A stretch of 64,000 bases of DNA from assembly GCF_000005505.3 (NCBI RefSeq), contig NC_016132.3:44778914-44842913 (forward strand), given 5' to 3'. The notes beneath the pieces are model-generated. The model saw only the letters and a list, made by a program, of their open reading frames with translations. It was not told the DNA's origin and ran no database searches. Both the position numbers and the translations under genes were made by a program. This DNA is from Brachypodium distachyon. Lineage: Eukaryota > Streptophyta > Magnoliopsida > Poales > Poaceae. Positions 45,993-58,183 of this stretch are shown here, one piece after another; position 1 is the first letter of the stretch; every line of letters begins with the position of its first letter.

Positions 45993-47753
45993 CAGTGTGA
46001 GTTATTCACCGATCATAAGAGCTTGAAGTACATATTCACACAGAAGGAATTGAACTTGAGACAAAGAAGATGGTTAGAGTTAATCAAGGATTATAATCTG
46101 AATCTTCAATACCATCCAGGCAAGGCTAATGTAGTAACTGACGCTTTGAGCCGCAAGGGCTATGTTAATGGACTTATAGCTGGAGAATTACCTGCTGAAT
46201 TGTGTGAGCAGTTCAAGGATCTCAGATTGGAGTTAGTCCCGGAAGGTTACTTAGCCAACATGGAAGTACAACCCACTCTACTGGACAGAATTAGAGAAGC
46301 CCAGAAAGAAGACTAAAAAATGAGGACGATAAAGGATAATATGGCGATTGAGAGGGCAGAAGGATTCGTTGAGGATGATCAAGGTACCGTATGGTTTGAG
46401 AGGCGTATTTGTGTAGCACAAGACCCCGAGATCAGAAAGCTAATACTACAGGAAGCTCATGATTCACCGTACTCAATCCACCCCGGTAATACAAAGATGT
46501 ACATGGACTTGAAAGAAAAGTTTTGGTGGACAGGATTGAGGCGAGACATCGCTGAGTATATCGCTCTGTGTGATGTTTGTAGCAGAGTCAAGGCTGAACA
46601 TCAGAAGCCAGCCGGGTTACTACGACCATTGCCAGTGCCAGACTGGAAATGGGATAAGGTAGGCATGGACTTCATCACTGGTTTGCCAAGGACGAGGTCT
46701 GGGAATGATTCAATATGGGTGGTAGTTGACCATTTGACCAAGGTTGCCCATTTCATACCTATGAAGACTACTTATACAAGTGCACAGTTGGCCAAACGAT
46801 ACATGTCTAGGATCGTATGCCTACATGGAGTTCCTAAAGAGATCGTTTCAGACACAGGTACCCAATTTACCTCAAGATTTTCAGGACAATTGCACGAATC
46901 TCTAGGCACGAGACTAGAGTTTAGCACCGCGTTCCATCCACAGACAGACGGACAAACAGAAAGAGTGAACCAAATTCTTGAAGATATGTTAAGAGCTTGC
47001 GCTCTGGACTATGGATCTAGCTGGGATGAGAATCTATCATATGCAGAGTTCTCATAGAACAATGGTTTCCAAGCGAGTATTGGAATGGCACCGTTCGAAG
47101 CTTTGTATGGCAAGAAGTGCAGGACATCTTTGCTATGGGATGGTGTAGGAGACCGCAGTCTATTCGGACCTGACATGATAAAAGATGCTGAAGAGAAGGT
47201 CAGACTGATTCGAGACATACTCAAGATAGCTCAATCCAGGCAAAAGAGTTATGCAGATTCCAAACGAAGGGATGTCATCAACGAGATTGGTGACAGAGCG
47301 TATCTAAGAGTTTCCCCGATACGCGGAGTTAAGAGATTTGGGATTAAAGGAAAATTAGCGCCACGCTATATTGAACCCTACAAGGTTTTAGCACGCCAAG
47401 GAGAGGTTGCTTACAAGTTGGAGTTACCTGAAAAGTTGACAAGTGTCCACGACGTATTCCACGTGTCACAGTTAAAGAAGTGTCACTCGGAAATGGCCGA
47501 TAAGCCACTAAGGGATACGGTTTCACTTGACGAAGTGGAGATTCAAAGCGCTCTCACATATGAAGAGAAACCAACCAAGATCTTGGAAACAGCGGAAAGA
47601 CATACCCGTTCCAAGACAATCAGGTTCTGCAAGGTTCAATGGAATCACCACACCGAAGAAGAAGCTACGTGGGAACGTGAGGATGATTTTCGAGAAGACC
47701 ACCCACACCTTTTTGCTAACCAACAGGAATCTCGAGGACGAGATTCATCTTAA
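45993..47753 (+). pseudogene. Element D pol, second part (RNase H end, integrase, chromodomain)
   Basis: Resumes exactly after the GAAAG duplication with [14 protein letters not shown]. Integrase has the zinc end [39 protein letters not shown] (T for the usual R) and TDGQTERVNQ. The chromodomain-like end is EEKPTKILE...KVQWNHHTEEEATWE. Stops lie at 46314-46316 and 47055-47057 (TAG where E has TAC). The frame ends with TAA next to the PPT. Confidence 0.9.
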
Positions 47754-47765
47754 GGGGGTTAGTTC
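47727..47765 (+). promoter_or_regulatory. PPT hairpin and polypurine tract of D
   Basis: Same 8-bp stem and 4-base loop as in E (47727-47746), then AAGGGGGTTAG directly before the 3' LTR at 47766. Confidence 0.75.
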
Positions 47766-49908
47766 TGTAACATTCCAATTTTCAAAACTCTTCATATGCA
47801 TTGCATATCATAAGCATCATGTCACCCTTGCATTTGATCACTTTCAAAACCCTAAAATTTGCCCAGAAAACCCTTTTGCAAAGATGCCTATATTTGATTT
47901 TGGGCTTTGATCTTACTCTTGAGTATTTGCATTTTAACCCATGAGGGTATTGTGGTAAAAAGGGGTTTAATGCATATATAGAGCTATCCCATTAATTGGA
48001 TTTTGAAATTATTTTGAAAAAAATAATAATTTGTTTTGATAGCCTAAGGGCCCTAAAAGCCAATTTATAGGCAAATATATTTTTAAATATTTTATTTTGA
48101 CGAAATTCTTGTTCCAAAAGTTAGATCATATGGAAATATGATTTTACAAATTTTGTTGCATTTTATTTGGAGTGATTTGGAGCTTCGAGTCAATTTTGAG
48201 GTTCAAAATCAGAAATTAGATAAAAGAAAAGGAAAAACCGAAGAAAACCGCTCAAACCGGACCGAACCGGACCGGTCCGGCCCGAACCGCCCGTTTTCTC
48301 TCACTGACCAGTGGGACCCGCGCGTCATCTTCTTCCTCAACTGCTTCCCGAGAAAACCGGCCACGCACGACTCCGAGTCGCCCACGATTCCGTCCCGATT
48401 TCTTCGCGCACGAACCTCCAAATCCGAAACCCCGCGCATCATATCGAAGCCCCCGAACTCCTCTACCACTTCCCCCAAACCCCATGATCATTTTTGAAGC
48501 GATCCCCTTCACAAGGGTTCGATCTCTGTGCTTACTTGTGCTAGTCCCTGGATCGACTCACTAGCACACACAGTTCAAGATGTAATACCAAGATACAAAG
48601 GTCAAAAGTACTTTATTACATCGTATCATCCAGAACTTAAATTATACTTACAAACTTGCATGACCTCTTGGGCCAGCATAAACAAATAATGTTCAAAACC
48701 ATGACAACAATGTATCATGAAGCTGCAGCGGAAAAGTAGAGTAAAAGGGCCTCATCTACTCCCAGAGGAGAGAGCATGTTGGAATGTAAGCACATGACCC
48801 ATGACAAAACGACGAACCTCACTCATCGTCGGATCCACCTGCATTATTAATTGCAGCCACTACGTGGTCAATACATTTGAATGTATTGGCAAGCTCACCA
48901 GAGTTATAAACGACCTACCAGGTACATGCATAGTTTGGCTAAGTGGGGTTTGGCTATTTTGCACAAAAGCATCTTTATTCAAATCCTATCATTTTTAGAC
49001 AAATAGTTTTGAATTCTATTGGACACGGGGTAGAAACACCCATGCTCCTATTAACCTAGGCACATTGAGTAGAAACATCAATGCTCCTACCCAGTTCAAA
49101 CCATTCATTTTATTAGGAAATTGGAATGAGTGAGACTTTCCTTACAGCTCCGATGTCTAGTTGCTCATAATTGTCCGTAACCGGGGACACGGCTAAGTAC
49201 TTAGTTTGACACTCTCGAGAGGTGGTACACTTTACCCACAAGAAATCGACGTGTTAATCCCTTGCTGTCCTCCAGGTGGAGTAGCAACGGCATCGATTAC
49301 AGGAATTTTCAGAACATATTCCCCCAAACCACCTGAGGGACGCGCCCCCACCTACACTGCTACATACCGATGTCACCTCGGATCCAGGTTCATATTTCTT
49401 ACATCCATCCTGGCAGAGCCCATAATACCATGTGGTTGTACTGGAAGCTACTAAACAGGAAACTAGTCCAGTCTCTGGTTATCCCGGGTGGCATCCCACA
49501 TTGTGACGCAGGCGCTCCCCGAATCGCACGGGGAGACGACCATGGACGCTCCCGAATCACACGGAGAGACGACTCAGCGGGCCCCATAGAAATGGACCTA
49601 ACGTCACGACATCCGAAAACTCAAAGCAGCCCACCCAGGATGGTTCATTGAATTACTTGTTTTGCCATACGCTAGGAAATTCATATTGTAATTCAATAGT
49701 ATCACATTGTATTAATACCACCCTCGTATATTATCATAGCATAGCATTTTACTACTACGATGGCAATTGGTGGTAAGGTCATGACAAAGGTATCCTATAC
49801 TAGTAGGATAGATCATAGCTAGCATAGATACAATAATAATCCTGACAATGCAACTAATAAAATCTAGTGCATAATAAAATAATAGGTGAATGATCAAAGT
49901 GAACTTGC

Positions 49909-49968
49909 CTTGATAGTAGTTGGAGTTCAAACACTCGTCACAATCGCAAGGTTCGCTCTCCGAGACTA
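49909..49968 (-). other. Cys-rich exon-like block in minus solo LTR (60 nt)
   Basis: Acceptor TGTATAG, donor CAAG|GCAAGT. Reads ...SESEPCDCDECLNSN.... The terminal exon (48838 downward) gives G-G-S-D-D-E-stop. Confidence 0.5.
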
Positions 49969-51227
49969 CTATACAATCAACAAACATATACACACACATA
50001 AACACATAATACAAACATGACAAAAGAATATGTATGCCATGATGCGATGCAAAACATATGACATGGGTGGGTGGATTTTATTTGGGTGATCTACTGGTCC
50101 AAGGCATTGATAATTAGGCACATGCAATTAGGGTTTTTAAATGAATTGCAAAGCCTAGGGTTTAAACCCTAAAATGAGGTTTTATTAGCATCAGCCAAAT
50201 AGATTAATTCAAAACATTTGTTTCTCTGTCCCATTGGACAGAGGACATTAAAACAAAATTTTGGGCACTGGTTTCATTCAAAAAGGACTTCTAAATAATT
50301 AGTTATGATTTAAATGGTATGAACCCTAATCTGTAATTTGAATGTGATTCAAGTATTCAAATTTAAATTTGGACAGTGCCAAAAGATTCTACACTTTCTA
50401 AGGATTCCAAAAAGGTGTGGATCATTAAATTTGGCCAAACAGATTTAAAGTTATGATCATTTGAAGTTACAGGGGCCTATCTGCAAAAGTGCCTTTTATT
50501 ATTTCCGGGGGATTAAAATTACATTTTATTTTATAAAACCGGGTGCCACGTGGCGTTATCTTATTCATCGGTACCGGTTCGGTTTATAAAGAAATAAAAT
50601 GTTCTAATCCCGACCGTTGATCAAGATCCAACGGCCGAGATCGAAGATGGGCTCACCGGAGCTAGGGTTTCGGCCGGGGGAGATTCCGGCGAGTGACGGG
50701 GTGCGGCGGCGGGCGGTTCCGGCGTCGGGGCGGCTCGGGGAGATCACGGGCGAGGGCGGTGCGGGGCGGCGAGGCCGGTGGCGCGGTCAGCGCGGCGCGG
50801 GGCGGTCGGGGCGACGCCAAGGTCGGCGCGAAGACGGCGGCGCGGGCGGCGGATTCCGGCGAAGCTCGGGGTGCGACGGGGCGGTGCTGCAGGGCACGGG
50901 AGCAAAGGCGGCGCGCGTCAAACGAAGCGCAAGGACGAGGGGCTCCAAAAATTTGAAAGCGCAGGAAAACTGGCTCACCGGCGAGGTCGGGGCGGCGCGG
51001 TGAATGGCGGCGGCGGCGGAGCTTTCCGGCGACGAATTAGGGCGGCCTGGCGGCGTGCGAGCGGGGGCGAGAAGAGGGAAAAAGAAGCGGGGAGGCGGAG
51101 CTTTATAATGACGCGGGCGGAGCACTTCGGGAAGGCCGAAATCGGCGGGGAGCGGTGATGGCGGCGGCGACTGCGCGCGGGTCGGGCGGCGTGACGCGCG
51201 GGGCTTTCCTCGCGGGGAAGAAGACCC

Positions 51228-51250
51228 TGACGCGTGGGTCCCACGCGTCA
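51228..51250. promoter_or_regulatory. Perfect palindrome with changed arms in minus solo LTR
   Basis: Arms TGACGCGTGGG and complement flank one T. The arms differ from the other LTRs (CGCG instead of CAGG) on both sides at once, so the symmetry is kept. Confidence 0.65.
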
Positions 51251-52811
51251 GCGGCAGCGGGCGCGCGCGCACGTGGCTGGGCCGGTCGGGTCGGCTCGGG
51301 CGCGGTCGGACCAGGCCGGTTCGGTCCGGTTTTCTATTTTTTTTTCCTTTTAGCCTTTTCTTTTTCTGCTTTTCTCATTTCTTTGATATCTTTTGAGTTT
51401 GAGCTCCAAATTGGCCCAAATAAAATCCAGAAAAATTGTAAAATCTTGTTCTATCAAGATACAACTTTTGGGAGTAGTTTCTCTTCAAAATAAAATATGT
51501 AAAAATACATTTGCCCTATAAATGCTTTAGGGCCATCTAACTATTTAAATAAAAATACTTTTTCAACTCCAAATAATTAACCAAAAATTATGGGATAGCT
51601 TATATATGCACTAAACCCTTTTTATACATCAACCCTATTGGTTTGAAAATCCAAAGGTTACAGGGATGTAAACAAGATCTCTTAAAGCCTTTTGTGATTC
51701 AAAATTTGAATTCAAACATGCAATTGTGGCATGGTGCTCATGGATGCAATGCACATGTAAAAGTTTGAAATTTTGGGATGTTACAATTTTTGCACCGGTT
51801 ATAGATTAATTGCTCGCCGGAGTTCGTTGCTGCCACCGCCGTTCTTCGCGTTTCTCCGCCGTTCCGGTGAGATTCTCCCCGCGCCAACCCCCTAGGCTCT
51901 CTCCTCTCCCCGTCCCGAACGCCGTGACGCGCTCGCCTTTGCGTTTGGCCGCCCGCGCCGGCCATCTTCTCCGGCACCGGCCGCCGCCCGAGCTCCCCAC
52001 GCCCCGAGCCGCGCCGCCCGCTCGGCCGTGCCCGCGCGCCGCCTGCCGCCCGCGCCCCGAGCCTGCGCCCGTACGCGGCCGCCCCGCGCGCGCCGCCTGT
52101 CGTTGCCTGCCGCGCCGCTCCGCCTCCGGCCGCCCGCCCGCGTCGCCTACGCCGCCTGCCGCCGCGCCGCCTGCTGGCCAGCACCCTAGATCCCGGCCAA
52201 CCGTGCGCTGCCACGTGGCAGAGCATTTTTTTATTTCAATTCGGCCGGATTGGATAAGCAATTTTGCAGAAAAGCCCTTGTATCTTCAAAGCCTCATATC
52301 TTTCAAACTGTTTGTCCAAAAATTGTGATCCACACCTTTCTGGAATCGTCACAACGTGTAGAATATTTTGGCACTGTTTAATTTCAGTTTTGAACAACTT
52401 AGACAGTAGCTATTTACAGAATGGTGGCTTATGGTTTAAATTTCAAATGAATTGTTTCAAAATAGTTTTGAGCATGTTATCTTGCTGTAAAATTATTTAA
52501 ACTTGTTCTCTGTCCATTAGGACCAGAAAAGAAATTGTTTTGTGAATAAAAATGGCTTACAAGTTTAAATCTTGTTCTATGTTGCAAAAACGACACAATC
52601 TTTGATTTAAACCCTATCCTTGTTTCATGCATATTAATTACCTTTTTGGTATTGTATAATCTGTCCAAATCATTTGAAAACTTTTCAAAACAGAAACAAA
52701 ACTTGTTACACTAAAAGTAACCTTTGTGTGCATCATCATAGCATATGCATCATGGCATGATTTTTGCATTGAATGTTGTGTTTATTGTGTGCATGTTTCT
52801 TTTATTTTTAG

Positions 52812-52874
52812 ATTGTGTGGACTGTATTCCTTGTTGTTGCGAAGAGTGCGAGAACTATCACAACCTTGGACAAG
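52812..52874 (+). other. Cys-rich exon-like block in D 3' LTR (63 nt)
   Basis: Acceptor TTTATTTTTAG, donor CAAG|GCAAGT. Reads ...CVDCIPCCCEECENYHN.... The terminal exon at 53986-54005 gives G-S-S-D-V-E-stop. LTR A carries the same block with a 1-nt indel only in the acceptor tract outside it. Confidence 0.5.
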
Positions 52875-54302
52875 GCAAGTTCACTTTGATCATATTCCAT
52901 TATTATTGTTGTTTTAAAATACTTATGCATTAGTGTTGTTGGTAGAGATGCATTGATAGGACTATTACTCGTACTTCTATGCTAGCTATAAATCCCAGGT
53001 AGTATAGTTTACCCTCGCCATTACCTTGCTACGAAAATTGCCATCGATTGTAGTTGAATGCTAGGCTATGGTAGTATCGTGGGGGCAATAACTACATTAT
53101 GATATTGTTATGCCGTTGGCTATATGAAATGTTTTTGTTAGATGTAAGACAAAACAACTAATTCAATGAACCATCCTGGGTGGGCTGTTTTGAGGATTTT
53201 GAGGATTAGCGGCGTCAGGTCCATTTCTATGGGTCCCTCTGAGTCGAGTTCCTGTGGATTCAGGAATGGATCGTCCATGGACGTCTCTCCTGTGGACTCG
53301 GGGAGCGCCTACGTTGCAAATGTGGAATGCCACCTGGGGTAACTGAGACTGGACTAGTTTCCTATTTAGAAGCTTCTAGTACAACCACAATGCTATATGG
53401 GCTCTGGCGAGACAAGAGTAAGTTGTATGAACCTAGACCCGAGGAATTGTACTGAGGTAGCCGTGTAGGGGGAGCGTGATTCTCTCGTGGTTTAGGGAAT
53501 TACCTCTGAAAATCTCGTAATCGATGCCGTTGCTACTCTACCCTGAGGACAGCAAGGGATTAACATGTCAGTTTCTTGTGGGGAATGTGTATAAACTCTC
53601 GAGAGCGTCAAAACTAAGTACTTAGCCGTGTCCCCGGCAACGGACAATTTGAGCAACTAGATGTGGAGCTGTAAGGAAAGTCTCACTCATTCCAATTTCT
53701 TAAATAAAATGAATGGTTTGAACAGGGTAGGAGCACTTGAAGAATCCACTTCAATGTACTCTAGGTTAATAGCAGCATGGGTGTGTCTACCCCGTGTCCA
53801 TTAGTTAATATTATTATAACATTCCTTTGTAGTAGGGTAATTTATGATCTGCTTCCACGCAAACAGCCTAAACTCCACCTTGCCAAATACTGCATATGCT
53901 TGGTAGGTTCCATTATAACTCCTAGTGAATCTTGCCAATACATTCAATGTATTGACCCTAGTGGTTGCATCGTTTAATGATGCAGGAAGCTCCGACGTCG
54001 AGTAAGATGTACGTTCTGCTTGTTTGGGTTACGGGCTTACATTCCAACACGCTCTCACCGTGGTGTTGATGTGCCCTTGTATCTTTCGTTTTCCGCTGCT
54101 AAACAGTTGTTTTATTTCCAGCTAACCCGTGAGGTTATGCGAGTTGTAAGTACCTTTAAATTCTGGATGATTCGTTGTAATATTGAGACCTTTGTTCTAT
54201 GATATTACATATTGAAACTGTGTGTGCTAGTGAGTCGATCCAGGGGACTAGCACTAAAGCACAGAGATCGAACCCTTGTACGGGGGCGGTCGCTTCATCT
54301 TG

Positions 54303-55130
54303 GTGACTGTGGTGGCTCTGGTGCCTGTGCTGTTGATGACTCATGCCATGGAATCTTCCAGAGGATGATCCAGAGTGGTGGTCTCTAGGAGGTGAAAAGT
54401 GGCGAGATTTGACATGGGGCCTGGAATCAATCTTGTGGTTACTTGCCCTCCTCTTCCTGTTTTCAATCTCCTTCTGCTTTCCCTCAAGGCGTATGGCCTT
54501 GTCCACCAAGTGCTGAAAGGTAGCAAAGCTAATGGACACCAGCTGCACACTAAGCTCATCATTCAGTCCTTCGAGAAACCTCTCCTGATGTTCATCATCA
54601 TCAGCCACATCTCCTTGGGCATACCTAGCCAAGCTGGTGAAACGGTCCAAATACTCCTTCATAGATTTGGAACCTTGGCGAAGAGAGCGGAATTCCTTCT
54701 TCATCAGTCTGATATTTCCAGTTAGAATGTGGGCGGACCGAAATCCACGAACGAAGTCATCCCAAGTGATGACCTCTCCATCATAACCAAACTTGAAGTT
54801 GTCCCACCATGCGGTAGCTGCGCCCTCCAGTTGGTGGCTTGCATACAGAACCTTCTCTTGTTCAGTGCATTGGATGGTGGCTAACTTCTTTTCAATGACT
54901 CTAAGCCAATCATCCGCTTCAATTGGTTCAACTGAGTTTGCAAAGGTAGGTGGGTGGAGTCTAAGGAATCGGGTAAGCCTGTCCGAGGGTGGTGGTGGTG
55001 GGGGTGGATTGTTCTGTCGGTTGTTCTGCAGAGTCTGAGTCATAAGGTTGACCAATTGGGTTTGAGCTTGGATAAAATCAGCAAATCCGGGAAATCCCCC
55101 GTTGTTACGAAAGGTGTTGCGGGCAGCCAT
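54303..55130 (-). pseudogene. Element B gag, N-terminal part, cut by element D
   Basis: Starts MAARNTFRNNGGFPGFADF and is open through the gag core: TRFLRLHPPTFANSVEPIEA, DDWLRVIEKKL, LEGAATAWWDNF, RQGSKSMKEYLDRF, FLEGLNDELSVQL, followed by a His/Ser-rich stretch. The frame runs into the D insertion at 54302 and continues at 23376 with the CCHC knuckle. This part carries no stop of its own. Confidence 0.88.
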
Positions 55131-55375
55131 CTTGCTGGAAAAGGTGAGAGTCGAGATAGATGGATCTATCAGAATAACATACTACCCATATATGCTAGCA
55201 GCATGAAAAGAACCATATAACTCCAATTAAAACTTCATTCGTGAAAAAGCAAAGTGATAAAACATAGTGATAAGTCCACACACAAACCTAATCCTGATGT
55301 TCACACGTCGATTGATCAGGATACTAATGATACTAACGCGAAGGCAAACTCATAAACAAACTAAGGGTAAGGACG

Positions 55376-56344
55376 CTACTCGTCACGATCGGTCTCAACG
55401 TCGGACTCGAAGATAACCTCCTCGGGGTCCTCCTCGTCCTCCATCGGCTCGTCCTCGTCTCCGAAGTCGGCCATCTCATCGTCGAACTCCTCAACCCTGA
55501 TCTGCATCTCCTCCTCGTAGTCCTCGTCATTGCTCAAGAATGCCTCATCCTCATCCTGGAGATCCTCTCCATCGTCACGTGCCTCCTCCAGCTCCTCCCG
55601 GAGGGTGGAAATGGTTCCCTTGAGAAGGTGCACCTCCATCTCAAAGTTATTGATCTGGTTCTCCAGTCCCTCCTCATCTGCTGCTTCCCCTAGCTCCTCT
55701 TGCTGTATGACAGCTGTCTCCTGAAGCTGATCTAGCTCGACCTTGGCGTCATTGTTCAGGGCCTCCAGTGCCTGAATCTTCTGCTGAGACTCCACGTCCT
55801 TGGCCTTCAGCAGATCGTTCTCCCGCTTGAGAGCGGCGATCTGAACATCAGCCAGGGCTAACTCCCGGTTCAGCTCATTCCGGGCGTGGAGGTGTGCATC
55901 CGAGATGCTCCTAGTGACCTCATGCTGACTCTGAACACTATCGAGGTAACGCTCGAGGTCGTCGTACTATTGGGCGCTGGGGGTGAGGTCGTCGGTACGG
56001 GGAAACAAATTCCCGTATCGGGTCTTCTTGCCGAAGTCCTCGTAGACAGTGATGAGCTCAGAGGCGTACTCGTCGCAGGTGCGGGCAAGAGCCTCCTGCA
56101 TAGCCTTTATCAGGCCAGCCTCCGAGGTGTCTGCTCCCACGGTGAAGGTGACGTCCCTGGTGACGGGGTGAACCTGGCGTCCACGGATCTTGGCGCCGAC
56201 GTCGACGTTTCCTGGACGGTCCGCGCGACGGTAAGCACGGAACTTTGGCGAAGGCATGCACAGGTACGTGGTCACGTCACGCAGCTGTGCCTCAAAGGGA
56301 AAGTTGCCCTGTCCAGCCTGGTGAAACTCTCCGTTGGCAGCCAT
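55376..56344 (-). pseudogene. ORF0 of element B (extra ORF upstream of gag), one stop
   Basis: Starts MAANGEFHQAGQGNF at an ATG directly after TTGTGTAG, an acceptor-like site. A single in-frame TAG (55967-55969) splits an otherwise open frame of 323 codons. The first part contains GAKIRGRQVHPVTRDVTF and an LIKAMQEALARTCDEYASEL stretch, matching the order of D/E ORF0 (AKIRGREIAP...ITF...LQFAMQRAFAQVCRDYRHEF). The second part is a long coiled coil (heptad-rich from about 55850 to 55560) and a very acidic tail. No known domain is recognised. Confidence 0.7.
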
Positions 56345-56504
56345 CTACACAATTTTTAACAAAGAGGAGAAAAGTCAATTGGAATCCATGTTAGATAGAC
56401 AAGAATAGGAGTATAAATATATAGGTATATATTAATCTTGATTTACTTAAAATAAGTCCTTATCGCTTTTCCAGTACTAGGGTCACGACCTAAAGGCAAC
56501 TTGC

Positions 56505-56516
56505 GCTCTGATACCA
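56505..56516 (-). promoter_or_regulatory. Primer binding site of B (initiator tRNA-Met)
   Basis: TGGTATCAGAGC on the minus strand, a full match to the usual tRNA-iMet complement, two bases after the 5' LTR end. Confidence 0.88.
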
Positions 56517-56518
56517 TC

Positions 56519-58183
56519 TGCGGGGCGACCCAAACCCGTAAGGATCCGAACCTCTGTGTAATCTGTGCTAGTCCCTGGATCAAATGCTAGCACACACAGT
56601 TCCATTGATGAAATACCATACACATGTCTATTACATCGGTTCGAAATACAAATCCAGAGTACTTAATACAAGCCAAGCAGAAGTCCAAATAAAATAAACT
56701 GATAAAGAGGGAGTCCCATCAACGCCACAGGCAAGTTGAGTGTAGACTCGCGACCCTGCGTCTTCTTCTTAATCGTCACTCTCTGCACATGATAGGTGCA
56801 GGTCAGTACATTGAATGTACTTGCAAGTCACACCTGTGTGGTTAGGAGGAATGCATGGAAATGATGAAGAATTTCCTAGTTTGGCTACTAGGGTTGTTTT
56901 ACAAAATGCTACTTTTGGGGTTTTGAATTACTCATAGTACTTTCCTTTGAAAATCTCTAATCCTGGAGTTTTGATAAAACAGGGTTTGATCAATAGTATG
57001 GTCATTCTGTGGAAGTTCACTCCACGACCTAGCTATGCACTCTGGGTCAACTGACACTCACATAGCATCCCTTTCCCCAGACTCATCCTGTGGAATCTTC
57101 CATCGAGTCAAAACAGTTTTGGGGTTTTTGAAAACAAAACTTGAAGATCTCCACTTCTCCTGACTTAATGACTCAAAAGTCGCCCGTAACTAGGGGCATG
57201 GCTAATCGATTAAATTGACACTCTCGTGAGGTTTGTACACTTTACCCACTTGACGCAATCAGTTCAAAGTGTTGCCTGAAGACAAGCGTGCGCAACAGGT
57301 AAAGATTGTGACGAAGTCTTTCACTAGAAGCCCCCCGATACCTAATTCTGGCACCGCCCGCCCCATATGAGCACATTGGCCTCTCTCCGGATGGTGATAC
57401 CTAGGTAAGGGTTTCCCGCTAGTTAATCGACCAAGCCAAAGCCCATAATAGCAAGTGGTTGCACAAGAAGCTTTTGGGTACATGAGAAGGTTTGAACTCT
57501 TGGATTTCTGGATGGCAGTACCCACCTTCTCCTGAGCGTGTACCCGTTACGGGGTTACAACACTTGCCGACAGCCAACTGGCCTCCATCATACCACTCCA
57601 TCCAGATAAAACATTTTGGTTTTACTTCGAAAACATTTTTCCAAAAACATACTCGCTCATAAAGAACACTTAATACTTTTCAACATAGTTTGGGTCCCGG
57701 CCCGTTATAATAGTATAGCATGCTTTGGGAAAATGTAAATACATAACATAAGGTATTTGGTGGCATGGCAATAAATCCTATAAGCAATCTACTAGGAATA
57801 ACTAAACATGTTGAAAACGCATTTGATAAATACTTCATAAAGAAATAACTCTAACATGCATCCCTCTGACATTGTAAACAAAATAGCATAAGCTAAAATA
57901 TAGGTACTACATGATCAATAAGTGTAACTTGCCTGGATCAGAAAAGTCGTTGCGGTCGTCAACTCCCTGGCATTCGTCGCAATCGCAATCCGAATAATTT
58001 AACGCGAAGAACGAAACAAAATAAATGCATAGTTCCAAACATATATCCAAATCCAAATATAACTCCAAATAAACTTCGAATAAAAGAATGTATTACCAGC
58101 ATTCAAGAACAGAACCTCAACTTCATACAAATAATACTATAGTACCAGCAAACAAGGTTTTAAACCTAGAGCCAAGCCTAGAG
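56519..58183 (-). mobile_element. 5' LTR of element B, right part removed by element G
   Basis: Matches B's 3' LTR (16538 to about 18200) with many substitutions, then stops abruptly at G. The remaining half of the LTR would lie beyond G and H, outside the window. The Cys-rich block (57933-57998) is kept, but its acceptor is TTAA instead of TTAG and its donor is GCAAGT instead of GTAAGT. The terminal exon (56782-56769) gives E-S-D-D-stop. Confidence 0.88.

Larger units (their letters stand above)
48495..51785 (-). mobile_element. Solo LTR (C-type family), minus strand, in the D 3' LTR
   Basis: 3.29 kb; its 5' end (TGTAACATCCC) is at 51785 and its 3' end at 48495. A perfect 5-bp duplication ATTTT (48490-48494 and 51786-51790) flanks it. 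It has its own palindrome (51228-51250), TATAAA (51102-51107), Cys-rich block (49909-49968) and terminal exon (48838-48819). The GC-rich leader contains no ATG. No internal region remains. Confidence 0.93.
23382..54297 (+). mobile_element. Ty3/gypsy element D, nested in gag of B, carrying further insertions
   Basis: It is flanked by a perfect 5-bp duplication TCTTG (23377-23381 and 54298-54302). Removing the element and one duplication restores the B gag frame across the junction (HSHQD-HKENRHHG). D consists of 5' LTR, PBS, ORF0, gag-pol, PPT and 3' LTR. Three later insertions interrupt it: 27916-31235, 33539-45987 and 48495-51785. Its LTR pair looks very similar over long stretches (for example 26063-26488 against 53777-54202), pointing to a fairly recent insertion. 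Confidence 0.93.
47766..54297 (+). mobile_element. 3' LTR of element D, split by a solo LTR
   Basis: The two parts are 47766-48494 and 51791-54297, together about 3.2 kb. They match the 5' LTR closely and also keep the Cys-rich block (52812-52874) that the 5' LTR has lost. The terminal exon lies at 53986-54005. Confidence 0.9.
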
